A stretch of 64,000 nucleotides of DNA, taken from positions 1 through 64,000 of the forward strand of contig JADGEM010000009.1 in the NCBI GenBank assembly GCA_016744375.1, in the 5' to 3' direction. Each line of letters begins with the position of its first letter. Positions within the stretch are counted from its first letter, which is position 1. The notes below the pieces were generated by a model. The model had not been told where the DNA came from and did no database searches. It saw only the letters and a list, made by a program, of their open reading frames with translations. A program made the position numbers and the translations under genes. Of the stretch, positions 9,631 through 18,506 are shown in pieces. The stretch comes from Gammaproteobacteria bacterium (GTDB taxonomy: Bacteria; Pseudomonadota; Gammaproteobacteria; GRL18).

Positions 9631-10353
9631 TTATTCGGGTATGAGGACATCTTTCACTAATTTTCTTAAACGGCTTTTATCTCTGCGCCATTTAAGTATT
9701 TCTGCTATTTCTGCCTGCTCTGGCAACATAACGGAACCCACAGTATCATTAAAAATGCATGCATCATTAATTGATAAATCAGGTAAAGATTCAATTCGCT
9801 CAATCAGTTCTTCACAAAACAACCAAGGGTGTACCTGTCCAAATAAGTGATAGTTTGGCTCATTTTCATTACGCAATAGTTTTAAAGACTCTTCTTTGGT
9901 TGACTCAGTATTGAGCAAACATGCACCATTATCAATACCTGCAACGACATCATCTACCGTTTTACCCATACTGGCTAAGACATTTCCTACTCTGTCAGCA
10001 TTCCCTATCCAAAGATCAAAAACCGCTAATCTAGCTGCTTCGACAGGATGATGAGATATAAATTCTTTTAAATTCTCAAAATCAACAATTTCTAAAGGAT
10101 TTGCCACTTGAGATATCGACAGCGAAGCATGCATTAATCCCGTTGCATGTGGTACCAGAACGCCAACGGCAACATTAATACCAAGAAGTGCTGCTAACCG
10201 TGCTGCAACATATTCACAGTACACCTGTGCAGGAGCATCAGGTGTATCTCGTTTTACAACTGCTTCCAAATCACCATAGCAAGCTCCAGTACTACTTTCT
10301 TCAGAAGACAGCTTTTCGTTACGCCATTTTAAATTATATGTTAAGAATCCCAT
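9631..10353 (-). CDS. HipA-like kinase, last gene of the hsd operon
   Basis: The 240-aa protein shows the PI3/4-kinase-like fold of HipA proteins in reduced form. Lys34 (AVVKRD) fits the ATP-binding lysine, Asp113-Asn118-Asp120 (DLWIGNADR) the catalytic loop, and Asp141 (GIDNG) the metal-binding DxG. The usual catalytic-loop His after DR is replaced by Val. HipA toxins are around 440 aa, so this is a short form without the N-terminal domain, and no HipB-like antitoxin is adjacent. It begins 2 bases after hsdR on the same strand, so it is probably co-transcribed with the restriction genes. The substrate is unknown. Confidence 0.6.
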   Translation of the reverse strand: MGFLTYNLKWRNEKLSSEESSTGACYGDLEAVVKRDTPDAPAQVYCEYVAARLAALLGINVAVGVLVPHATGLMHASLSISQVANPLEIVDFENLKEFISHHPVEAARLAVFDLWIGNADRVGNVLASMGKTVDDVVAGIDNGACLLNTESTKEESLKLLRNENEPNYHLFGQVHPWLFCEELIERIESLPDLSINDACIFNDTVGSVMLPEQAEIAEILKWRRDKSRLRKLVKDVLIPE

Positions 10354-10355
10354 CT

Positions 10356-13300
10356 TTAAGCAACGCCTGGACGCTCAATGCCCCATTCATCAGCAAATAG
10401 TTCAGCCTGTTCAATAACCAGTTCAATAGCTTCTGGTTGATTATCTGGTGGGTAGCGATATTTAGCTAATAGAACTTTGATTAACATTTTCATCCGTGCT
10501 CTGGCTGAATTACGCTTTTGCCAATCAATTGTGGCTGACTTTCTCATTTTGTCTGTCAATTCATGAGCCAGTGCTTTTAATATGGGATCTCCAAGCTCTA
10601 ATACAGCAGATTCATTCTCACAAAGAGCCTGATAAAAAGCATATTCATCTTCACCCATACCATCTGGTGGCTTAGCGCCATTTATCTCTTTGGCTAAAGC
10701 AAGTAATTCTTTGATAACCTGAGCTGTTGTCAGGCCACGGTTACTGTACTTATTGATGGCCTCTTTTAATTTATCAGTAAATTTTTTACCTTGAGAGGCA
10801 TTTTTCCGACTCCGTGATTTGACTTCATCACTGATCAAACGTTGCAATAATTCGGCTGCAAGATTTTTTGTAGGCATGGCTGCTATTTGCTTTAAGAAGT
10901 GCTCGTCCAATACACTAATATCTGGTTTGTCTAAACCCAAAGTACCAAATATGTCGTTTACACCCTCAACCAAAACACCTTTAGCAACTAATTGACGTAG
11001 TGCTGCTTCTTTTTCAACACGAGATTTGCTTGAACCTGCACGGGTGAGTTTAATTAATGAGACACGAACAGCCTGGAAAAAGGCAATTTCATCACGAGCA
11101 TCAATAGCTTCAGGACGTGTGCCTGCTAAAGCTTGTGCTTTTGTTAATTTGGCAACTTGATCAAGATATTCTTTTACACCAATATTTCGGCCTTTTTTGT
11201 CCTTCTTGGTATTTCTCTTTGAAATATGCTCCATTGCTGGGCCAAGAAGTGCTAAAGCATGTTGTGGATCAGGAAAATCGCTATAATTAAAATCATGAAA
11301 ATATTCTTTGCGAATAACATCTAACGTATTTAGTAAAATCGTGAGGGCACCTCCCGATACGTCCACGGGAGACTTATTTGTTCCAGAGTCACGAGTGTAG
11401 CTTTTTATCGCTTTTTTAAGTTCTTCACCAATGCCAATATAATCAACAACCAAACCGCCTGGTTTTTCTTTCCAAATACGATTTGTTCGAGCTATGGCTT
11501 GCATGAGTCCATGTCCTTGCATGGGTTTATCAACATACAGTGTATGTACTGGAGGTGCATCAAAACCTGTTAACCACATATCCCTGACAATGACTAACTC
11601 AAGTTCATCATCTTCATCTTTAAATCGTTTCTCAAGTAGCTTCCTGTCTGCTTTATCTGTTTGATGGGGCTTGTAATGTGGAGGATCGGATGCTTTGTTT
11701 CCTGTCATTACTACTTTAATTTTACCTTTGTTTAGCTCATCACCTTTCCATTCAGGGCGTAGTTTAATAATTTCATTAAAGAGCCTGACGGCAGCTTCTC
11801 TTGAAATTGAAACTATCATACCTTTTCCAGATAGAGACTCTTTTCGAGTTTCCCAGTGTTTGATGAGATCACTGGCTAATTTTTCCAGTCTTCCATCAGC
11901 CATAGCAAGACCTTCAAGGCGTGTCAGGCGACTCACTGTTCTATTTTTTGAATCGGTATCATCATCCTCTGTCGCATCAATAAATTCATCCATTAAAGCT
12001 TGTTTTTCAGCTTCATTAAATTTCAGCTCTATAATACGAGATTCATAATGTACAGGGACAACAGCATGATCCTTTTGAGCTGCAATCATGTCATAGATGT
12101 CAACATAGCTACCAAAAACAGATTGTGTATCTCTGTCATCTAATGAGACAGGGGTGCCAGTCATACCGAGATAAATAGCCTTTGGCAATGAATCTCGCAT
12201 ATATTTGGCTAAACCATATTTTGTTTTTCCAGTTTTATTGTCCAGTGTGGCTTTAAATCCATATTGTGTACGATGTGCTTCATCAGCGATGACGATAACA
12301 TTACTTCGTTCACATAATGGTTCAATCTTAGTAACACCTTTTTCTGGGGCAAATTTATTTATAGTCGTGAAAATAATTCCTCCTGCTTCAACGGAGGAAA
12401 GTTTCTCTTTTAAATCTGAACGATCTTGTGCCTGTACAGGTGTGGCTCGTAATGATTTTTCACAAGAAGAAAAGGTACTATAAAGTTGTCCATCCAGATC
12501 ATTTCGATCTGTAACGATAACAAAGGTTGGGTTTTCAAATTCAGGACGTTCTCTGATTGCCATAACATAAAAAATGGCAAGTAGAGACTTGCCAGATCCT
12601 TGGGTAAACCAGATCACACCACCTTTACCATCCTTATGATGCAAATGAACATCTAAAGCACGGTTAACAGCTTTTAACACACCATGGTATTGATGCCATT
12701 GGGCAATAATTTTGGCTGATGCAGCTCCATCCTGTGTGATATACAGGACATAATCCTTTAGAAAAGCAATAAGTGTCTTAGGTGAAAGTAATCCCCTCAC
12801 CATTGTTTCCAATTCCAACATGCCGTCGGGTGCTTTTTCATCGTCAATCAATCGCCAGGGAGAATAACGACCAAAGTTAGCAGTTAATGAACCATAACGT
12901 GCTACTGTTCCATCAGAAATAATATTAAGTAGGTTGTAAACAAATAATTGCTGTATATCATCTTTATAAGTCTGAATTTGATTATAAGCACTTTCAATAT
13001 CAGCATTGATGTCGGATGGATTTTTAAGCTCAATAACAACTATTGGTAGACCATTAATAAAGACAACAATATCAGGGCGTCGAACTTTGTCACCATGAAC
13101 TGTAAATTGTTGCACTGCAAGAAAGTCATTCTGTTCAATATTTTGAAAATCGATAAGTTTTGCCCGAATAATGGATTTATGACCTTCTGCATCTTTTATT
13201 TCTACTGGAACACCATTTCTAATCCAATCGTACATTTCACGATTCCCTTCAATAAGGGACTGAGAACCATAATCTGAAAGTTTAATCGTAGCTTCTTCGA

Positions 13301-13490
13301 TTGCTGTACTTGGTAAATCAGGATTGAGACGATCTAAAGATTCTTGTATTCTTGGTTTTAAAACAACTTCAAAATATTTTTGTCTGGCTGCATGGCTTCC
13401 GCCTGAAGAAACTTCATCCCCAGTAAGGCAAGTATAATCCAATTCGGATAGCCAGTTTAAGCAAGCTGTTTCGAGATCATCTTCAAGCAT
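10356..13490 (-). CDS. hsdR: type I restriction endonuclease subunit R
   Basis: The 1044-aa motor and nuclease subunit of a type I restriction enzyme. The N-terminal nuclease domain has Asp140 and the ELK motif Glu154/Lys156. The SF2 helicase part has Walker A (TQGSGKS, near 296-302) and a DEAH box at 403-406; a GMTGTP motif III and a DMWLTGFDAP motif follow. Length and order fit full HsdR with its C-terminal assembly domain. It translocates unmodified DNA and cuts at a distance, in complex with HsdM and HsdS encoded just upstream on the same strand (16-base gap after hsdS). No frameshift is seen, so the enzyme looks intact. Confidence 0.95.
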   Translation of the reverse strand: MLEDDLETACLNWLSELDYTCLTGDEVSSGGSHAARQKYFEVVLKPRIQESLDRLNPDLPSTAIEEATIKLSDYGSQSLIEGNREMYDWIRNGVPVEIKDAEGHKSIIRAKLIDFQNIEQNDFLAVQQFTVHGDKVRRPDIVVFINGLPIVVIELKNPSDINADIESAYNQIQTYKDDIQQLFVYNLLNIISDGTVARYGSLTANFGRYSPWRLIDDEKAPDGMLELETMVRGLLSPKTLIAFLKDYVLYITQDGAASAKIIAQWHQYHGVLKAVNRALDVHLHHKDGKGGVIWFTQGSGKSLLAIFYVMAIRERPEFENPTFVIVTDRNDLDGQLYSTFSSCEKSLRATPVQAQDRSDLKEKLSSVEAGGIIFTTINKFAPEKGVTKIEPLCERSNVIVIADEAHRTQYGFKATLDNKTGKTKYGLAKYMRDSLPKAIYLGMTGTPVSLDDRDTQSVFGSYVDIYDMIAAQKDHAVVPVHYESRIIELKFNEAEKQALMDEFIDATEDDDTDSKNRTVSRLTRLEGLAMADGRLEKLASDLIKHWETRKESLSGKGMIVSISREAAVRLFNEIIKLRPEWKGDELNKGKIKVVMTGNKASDPPHYKPHQTDKADRKLLEKRFKDEDDELELVIVRDMWLTGFDAPPVHTLYVDKPMQGHGLMQAIARTNRIWKEKPGGLVVDYIGIGEELKKAIKSYTRDSGTNKSPVDVSGGALTILLNTLDVIRKEYFHDFNYSDFPDPQHALALLGPAMEHISKRNTKKDKKGRNIGVKEYLDQVAKLTKAQALAGTRPEAIDARDEIAFFQAVRVSLIKLTRAGSSKSRVEKEAALRQLVAKGVLVEGVNDIFGTLGLDKPDISVLDEHFLKQIAAMPTKNLAAELLQRLISDEVKSRSRKNASQGKKFTDKLKEAINKYSNRGLTTAQVIKELLALAKEINGAKPPDGMGEDEYAFYQALCENESAVLELGDPILKALAHELTDKMRKSATIDWQKRNSARARMKMLIKVLLAKYRYPPDNQPEAIELVIEQAELFADEWGIERPGVA

Positions 13491-13506
13491 ATTGGTTTCT
13501 CATATT

Positions 13507-14778
13507 TTATTCTGTTATTCGTAACTTACCAGAGATAAGACGAGGGAGTAATCGGTCCCTTAATTCTTCAAAAGCAATTTTTTCATGCAATAAATTTTCT
13601 ATGCGTTTCATAATGGGGTTTACAAGTTTTTCATATTTATTTACTAATTTTAAGTCTGGAATAATCACATTTAACCCATCAAATGTAGCTTTAGTTATGG
13701 TGTCAAAAACAGCACCGTGAGTATTTTGTTTTAACCAATCTAAACTTTGTTTAATGGTAAAATATGTATAAAAATCTCCGTGATGTCCTTTCAATGCATA
13801 ACAAGATTGATTCATTGTCATTTCTGAACAGACTACAGCAAGTTTTCCAACAGTTCCTCTTGCACTAATTATTGTAGACCCTATGGGAAGAATTTTTGCG
13901 GCACTTTTTGATAGTCCTAGAGATGTTATTTGTTTTGTTGTGTTCGCAACAAAAACTTCACCGTCTTTAGGAACATCAACAACAGAATACCATGGGATAT
14001 TACCATTCCAGTATTCATCAATTTTAGTTTTTGGAGTTCCTCCACTATGAATATCAACAATCTGAGAAAGTACTTTTGTTGACCATCCTTTTGGTATTAA
14101 TCCCAACTCACTTTCTACAAGTTCATTTGGGAATATAGTTGCTGTTTCTGCATCTATCCCATCTGAAATAGTTCCTTCCATTTTTGCTTTGACAGGATCA
14201 AAGTTTATAAACCAAGAATTGAATATTGTTTGGGCTATGGATTCTAATGTCTTAGACTGTTCATGGTTATTTGATATTTTATCATCAAGATTTTTTAAAA
14301 TTCTAGAAACTAACCGTTGGGTAGTTAGTGGAGGTATAGGAAGAGGTAATTTTCTTAACTCACTTTGACGAATACCAAGAACAGTTGTACCAGAAGAGCG
14401 ATTTTGTAATTCTTGTTGTACACTCTTTGATTGTAACAAGTATTTTAAATAATCATTTTCTAGTACACCTGTTTTCCCTCTCATAGTGATAACTCTTTGA
14501 GCAAGTGCTACTTTTCGATCATCTAATTGAGCAACCTCACCAAGAGGGGCTTCTGTGGTCATGACTATATCCCCAGGTTCAGGTATTCCTCGTTTCATCC
14601 ATGAATCATAATTATCTTCGGCAATATATTCAGTAATTGGGAGAATAGATCCTTTTTTTATTATTTTTGCTGTTATTAGAGGAATTCCATTTGATGTTTT
14701 TTTTGGGGATCTTCCTCTATAATCTATTAGGGCTTCCATACAGTCTTCTAGAGTTTTTGTGTTCCAATTAGACTTCAT
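13507..14778 (-). CDS. hsdS: type I restriction-modification specificity subunit S
   Basis: The protein is about 423 aa from the ATG at 14778; a GTG at 14790 would add four residues. It has the standard HsdS plan: two target-recognition domains (about 1-190 and 215-420) separated by conserved helical spacers. The first has ITAKIIKKGSI and a GTTVLGIRQSELRKLPLPIPP end; the second has SGGTPKT, IPWYSVVDV and STIISARGTVGKL. Two domains mean a bipartite target sequence, which cannot be read from the protein. The start overlaps the end of hsdM by 11 bases. Only one HsdS is present, so there is no sign of a shufflon. Confidence 0.92.
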   Translation of the reverse strand: MKSNWNTKTLEDCMEALIDYRGRSPKKTSNGIPLITAKIIKKGSILPITEYIAEDNYDSWMKRGIPEPGDIVMTTEAPLGEVAQLDDRKVALAQRVITMRGKTGVLENDYLKYLLQSKSVQQELQNRSSGTTVLGIRQSELRKLPLPIPPLTTQRLVSRILKNLDDKISNNHEQSKTLESIAQTIFNSWFINFDPVKAKMEGTISDGIDAETATIFPNELVESELGLIPKGWSTKVLSQIVDIHSGGTPKTKIDEYWNGNIPWYSVVDVPKDGEVFVANTTKQITSLGLSKSAAKILPIGSTIISARGTVGKLAVVCSEMTMNQSCYALKGHHGDFYTYFTIKQSLDWLKQNTHGAVFDTITKATFDGLNVIIPDLKLVNKYEKLVNPIMKRIENLLHEKIAFEELRDRLLPRLISGKLRITE

Positions 14779-16372
14779 ATCCGAGCCCACTTAATTGTTT
14801 ATAAATTTCATCATCTAATGTTTTTCCACGTGCTCTTTGTTCAGAAAGCAAAGCGGTAAGACGAACCATAGACTCGGTAAAATCTAAACTATCATCGCTA
14901 ATTTCACTGGCTCCAACGTAACGACCGGGTGTAAGCATAAAACCATGCTTTTCAATCTCATCTAAAGATGCTGAATAACAAAAACCTGGTATATCTTTGT
15001 AATTTTTAGAATCACTAAATTCTGTTCCTCTCCAACGATGATAGGTCTGAGATATTTCGTGAATTTCTCCATCTGAAAATTCAATCTGTATTCGAGAACC
15101 ATCTATCATTGAGCCTTTCTTGCGTCCATCTATAAATAAAGTTTTATTGGAACGATCTTCTTTGCCATTTAAGCCAGATTTTTTATCTTTGCTCAAAAAC
15201 CATAAACAGGCTGGAATTTGAGTATTTGCAAATAATTGCCCAGGAAGAGCGATCATACATTCAATGACATCGTCTTTAACCATGTTCTTGCGGATTTCTC
15301 CTTCACCTGATTGCTGTGTTGTCATTGAACCATTTGATAAAACTATACCAGCTCTTCCACGGTGTGACAGTCTTGCCAACATGTGTTGTAGCCAGGCATA
15401 GTTAGCATTACTGTCAGGCGGAATCCCGTACTCCCAACGAGGATCATCTGTTAATTTATCTCCATCCCATTTCTTGATATTAAAAGGAGGATTGGCAAGA
15501 ATATAGTCAGCTCTAAGGGTATGATGCTGGTCATTGGTAAATGTTGAACCAAATGATTTCCCCAAATTACCCTCAAGTCCATGTACTGCCAGATTCATTT
15601 TACAGAGCTTTCTTGTATCGGCCATTAATTCCTGACCATAAATAGGCAAATCACCTTTTTTATCAAGTTGCTTAGCATGTGCATCTTTAAATTTAGCTGA
15701 TTGGACAAACATCCCGCCAGAACCGCATGCAGGGTCGTAGATTGTGCCTCGAAAAGGAGCTAATATCTCAACTAAAGTGGTCACTAATGATTTTGGTGTA
15801 TAAAATTCACCCGCTCGGGCTCCTTCACGTCTGGCAAACTGTCCAAGAAAATATTCATATACTTCACCAAAGACATCACGGCTTCCATGTTTTGTAGGAT
15901 CAAATTTAATTTGTGCAATAATTGCCATTAAATCACCTAATTTACCATCTTCAATCTCTAAGCGGCCAAAATCACGGTAAAGAACACCTTTTAGAGAGGT
16001 ATTTTCTTTTTCTAACGCCCTCATGGCTGAATCAAGTTGTTGAGGAAAATCAGCATTTGAGGCTTTTGACAGTAGTATTTGAAATTGAGCTTCTTCTGGT
16101 ACCCAAAAAACATTATCAGACTCATAAAATGTCTTGTCAGTTAAAAATATAGCTTCGCTTTCTTTTCTGATCTCTTCATTTTCTATAAAAAAATCAGATT
16201 TTGGATCAGATAAATAGGAACGAATAACATCAGCATGTGCTTCAAATAAATCACTGACATATTTTAGGAATATTAAACCCAGAACTGGGTATTTGTATTG
16301 GGATGCAGAAACCGAACCTCTTAATGCATTTGCCGCATCCCATAATTTATTTTTGAATTCTTGGTTTGTCAT
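14768..16372 (-). CDS. hsdM: type I restriction-modification methyltransferase subunit M
   Basis: The 534-aa N6-adenine methyltransferase subunit. An N-terminal helical HsdM domain precedes motif X (EFYTP, 189-193), the SAM-binding DPACGSGG (213-220) and the catalytic NPPF (294-297). With HsdS it methylates the host target and protects it from HsdR. It starts 9 bases after the small ORF at 16382-16609, so resolvase, small ORF, M, S, R and HipA-like kinase appear to be one transcription unit. Confidence 0.95.
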   Translation of the reverse strand: MTNQEFKNKLWDAANALRGSVSASQYKYPVLGLIFLKYVSDLFEAHADVIRSYLSDPKSDFFIENEEIRKESEAIFLTDKTFYESDNVFWVPEEAQFQILLSKASNADFPQQLDSAMRALEKENTSLKGVLYRDFGRLEIEDGKLGDLMAIIAQIKFDPTKHGSRDVFGEVYEYFLGQFARREGARAGEFYTPKSLVTTLVEILAPFRGTIYDPACGSGGMFVQSAKFKDAHAKQLDKKGDLPIYGQELMADTRKLCKMNLAVHGLEGNLGKSFGSTFTNDQHHTLRADYILANPPFNIKKWDGDKLTDDPRWEYGIPPDSNANYAWLQHMLARLSHRGRAGIVLSNGSMTTQQSGEGEIRKNMVKDDVIECMIALPGQLFANTQIPACLWFLSKDKKSGLNGKEDRSNKTLFIDGRKKGSMIDGSRIQIEFSDGEIHEISQTYHRWRGTEFSDSKNYKDIPGFCYSASLDEIEKHGFMLTPGRYVGASEISDDSLDFTESMVRLTALLSEQRARGKTLDDEIYKQLSGLGYEV

Positions 16373-16381
16373 TGATTTTAT

Positions 16382-16609
16382 TTATTTCCTGTGGCCTATG
16401 GCTCTGTGAAAAGTGGTATAGCCATCTCTGGTTCTTGAGAGATAACCCATTTTTACTAATTTTCTTTTAACTGATTCTGGTGATCTTCCTGCTTGTTTAT
16501 TCACTTCATCAATTAATAATGATGTGGTACCACTATATTTTTCAACACAATCAAGTAATGTGGTCATTTCATCATGTTGCCATTGACCTTTAGTTTGTTG
16601 GTCTATCAT
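16382..16609 (-). CDS. small protein of the hsd operon, function unknown
   Basis: A 75-aa protein that I do not recognise with confidence. It is charged, predicted mostly helical, and has a segment (GRSPESVKRKLVKMGYL) that could be the recognition part of a winged helix or HTH. Its start overlaps the stop of the resolvase gene by 4 bases and it ends 9 bases before hsdM. That tight coupling argues for a real gene. It may be a DNA-binding partner of the resolvase or a regulator of the restriction genes. Confidence 0.6.
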   Translation of the reverse strand: MIDQQTKGQWQHDEMTTLLDCVEKYSGTTSLLIDEVNKQAGRSPESVKRKLVKMGYLSRTRDGYTTFHRAIGHRK

Positions 16610-17187
16610 AGTGTGCTCGCAGGGTTAAGCGGATATCCGTGTCTTTTTAAAGATTCATTCAAAGTAACTCTGGATACCTTAAAATGTTCAGCCACTTCTC
16701 TTTTTGTAATTTCAGGATCGTGAAGCATTGCAGCAGCTTTTTTTACATCAGTTTTAGTCATACTTGGAGTTCTTCCTCCTTTGCGTCCTCTGGCTCGGGC
16801 TGCAGCGAGACCTGCTACCGTACGTTCTCTTATCAATGTATGCTCAAATTCTGCCAAAGCACCAAATATATGAAATATTAATTTTCCTCCAGCACTTGTT
16901 GTATCGATATTTTCAGTTATTGAATGAAAACCTATTTCCTGTTCTTCCAGAGTAGAAATGATTTCAACTAAATCTTTTAATGAACGGCCAAGACGGTCAA
17001 GACGCCATACAGTCAAAGTGTCACCTTTTCGAAGCATTCTGAGACACTGCTCTAATTCTGGTCGTTCTTTGGTTTTTCCTGACAACTTTTCCTGAAATAT
17101 TTCTTCACAGCCAACTTTATTCAGTGCATCAATCTGAAGCTGAGGATTTTGGTCTTGTGTTGAGACTCTCGCATAACCTATGTGCAT
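16606..17187 (-). CDS. serine recombinase (resolvase/invertase family)
   Basis: The 193-aa protein is a complete small serine recombinase. The catalytic Ser9 is in YARVSTQDQ, followed by the usual LSGKTKERPEL and WRLDRLGRSL motifs and a C-terminal HTH (ITKREVAEHFKVSRVTLNESL). It heads the minus-strand operon leading into hsdM. No Tn3-type transposase is present, so it may resolve multimers, or be left from how the hsd cassette was acquired. TGTAC/GTACA motifs upstream could be its binding sites. Confidence 0.9.
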   Translation of the reverse strand: MHIGYARVSTQDQNPQLQIDALNKVGCEEIFQEKLSGKTKERPELEQCLRMLRKGDTLTVWRLDRLGRSLKDLVEIISTLEEQEIGFHSITENIDTTSAGGKLIFHIFGALAEFEHTLIRERTVAGLAAARARGRKGGRTPSMTKTDVKKAAAMLHDPEITKREVAEHFKVSRVTLNESLKRHGYPLNPASTL

Positions 17188-17471
17188 AGAATACGTACCT
17201 TATCTTATTGTTGATTACTTTACGGGAATTCTTTACTTAATTGCAAGTGTTATTGTACTTAATATTGGAATTATGCAAGCGTACAGAAAACGAACGTATT
17301 ATGTACATTTGAGAATATCGTCAAAAAGATTTACAAAAAATAATAACCCGTAAGGATTGGATTACATTTTTTTGGGTTATTTTCTGACAGTTTAATAATG
17401 AAATAACGGATAACAAGTGTTTCATAGCCTATATAGACTGTGAATTAATAATTAAATACATGGAGTAAAAG
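17188..17471. promoter_or_regulatory. divergent intergenic region with possible resolvase sites
   Basis: This 284-base gap separates the minus-strand hsd operon from the plus-strand cargo and must hold promoters for both. Alternating TGTAC (17254-17258), GTACA (17281-17285) and TGTAC (17302-17306) could be halves of resolvase subsites. An inverted repeat AATAACCC (17342-17349) / GGGTTATT (17374-17381) with a T-rich loop lies nearer the plus-strand gene. Identification as a res site is tentative. Confidence 0.35.
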
Positions 17472-17660
17472 ATGTTGGAAGTAGAAAGACAAATTGTAGT
17501 AGAGCTTATTGAATTGAATGATCTTATTAGAATAGTGAAAAAGGAATTACCCCCAAGTCATATTGTAACAATGTACCAAGGCTTCATTAATCAAAAAAGA
17601 GATGAATTAGTTGCGATGAGTGATGAGGATCTAGAAGATTTTTTTTTACCACATATTTAG
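17472..17660 (+). CDS. 62-aa protein, function unknown
   Basis: A small acidic ORF of 62 codons with a ribosome-binding site (GGAG) 8 bases before the ATG. It looks helical with an acidic end (MSDEDLEDFF). I recognise no family. It is the first plus-strand gene before the KfrA-like regulator and is separated from it by a palindrome-rich promoter region. Confidence 0.5.
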   Translation: MLEVERQIVVELIELNDLIRIVKKELPPSHIVTMYQGFINQKRDELVAMSDEDLEDFFLPHI

Positions 17661-17698
17661 AGAGTTGATTTATAAAAAAACTAAAATAGAAATCTTAA

Positions 17699-17744
17699 TA
17701 ACATAACTGTATCAATTGTGTTATGATACGATATGTTATATTTA
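17699..17744 (+). promoter_or_regulatory. nested palindromes and promoter before the KfrA-like gene
   Basis: Three inverted repeats are interleaved: TAACATA (17699-17705) / TATGTTA (17732-17738); CATAAC (17702-17707) / GTTATG (17720-17725); and GTATCA (17709-17714) / TGATAC (17724-17729). They overlap a possible sigma-70 promoter (TTGTGT 17716-17721, 17-base spacer, TATTTA 17739-17744). This is the layout expected of an autoregulated operator, probably bound by the KfrA-like product just downstream. Confidence 0.5.
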
Positions 17745-17759
17745 TCTTAGGTGAAGGGT

Positions 17760-18440
17760 ATGGGACGTGAAGGCATCACTTATGAACAGGTTGTTGAAGT
17801 GGCAATTAAACTGAGTAATGAATCTGAAAAGCCAACAATAAGGCGTGTAAGATCTGAGCTCGGTGATACTGGCTCCATGGGAACGATACAGTCATTTTTA
17901 GCTAGGTGGCGAGAAGAAAATCAAACTCATGTCTTGGCTAATTCAGAAATTGCTCCAGAAATACAAATAGCTCTATCCAGTGCTATTAATGCTAATATTA
18001 AGAAAGTTACCCTTAACCTTGAATCTGCAATATCAATTGCTAATGAAGAAATATCAGTTTTTCGAGATGAAAATTTTGTAATTGAAGAAAAACTAGATAA
18101 TGAAAGAAAGAAAAACAAAAAGCTGATACAAGAGCATGACAAACTAAGTGGAAAACTTGAAAAATCAATTGAGGATTATTCTGCATTAGTGCTTGAAAAA
18201 GAAAAAGAACGAAAAGATTCTGAAAGATCACGCACTGAATTGGCTAAAATCCAGGTGAAAATGGATAGCTTTAAAGAAAAAGTAGACGAGCTACGCCAAC
18301 AGAATGAAATGCTTCTGAATAAGTTTGAAGTATCACAAGTTGAAGCAATAAATAATGATAAAAGAGCGACTTTAGCTGAAGCTAAAATAGAAAGTAAAGA
18401 TCAGCAGATTATGTATCTTGAGAAACAGTTAAATAAATAA
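17760..18440 (+). CDS. KfrA-like DNA-binding coiled-coil protein
   Basis: I chose the ATG at 17760, with AGGTG 6 bases upstream; a GTG at 17751 would add three residues. The first 60 residues match the KfrA N-terminal DNA-binding domain: GITYEQVVEVAIKL, PTIRRVRSELG, then GSMGTIQSFLARW. The rest (about 90-226) is a long charged coiled coil. KfrA proteins of plasmids are autorepressors whose coiled coil mediates self-association and supports maintenance. Here it probably controls its own promoter and perhaps the methyltransferase-ATPase-HEPN genes that follow on the same strand. Confidence 0.8.
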   Translation: MGREGITYEQVVEVAIKLSNESEKPTIRRVRSELGDTGSMGTIQSFLARWREENQTHVLANSEIAPEIQIALSSAINANIKKVTLNLESAISIANEEISVFRDENFVIEEKLDNERKKNKKLIQEHDKLSGKLEKSIEDYSALVLEKEKERKDSERSRTELAKIQVKMDSFKEKVDELRQQNEMLLNKFEVSQVEAINNDKRATLAEAKIESKDQQIMYLEKQLNK

Positions 18441-18471
18441 CAATTATTTAATTGATTTATAAACAGATTTG

Positions 18472-18477
18472 TATAAT
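18472..18477 (+). promoter_or_regulatory. candidate -10 box before the methyltransferase gene
   Basis: A consensus TATAAT lies 30 bases before the methyltransferase ATG, in the 66-base gap after the KfrA-like gene. No good -35 hexamer sits at standard spacing. It hints that methyltransferase-ATPase-HEPN can be transcribed apart from the regulator. Confidence 0.35.
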
Positions 18478-18506
18478 ATTGTTCTAACTATAAATGTAAT
18501 AAAACT

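Noticed and set aside
13507-14778. Phase-variable HsdS through recombinase inversion
   Set aside because: Only one hsdS copy and no inverted partial copies are seen, so the resolvase has no visible hsdS substrate.
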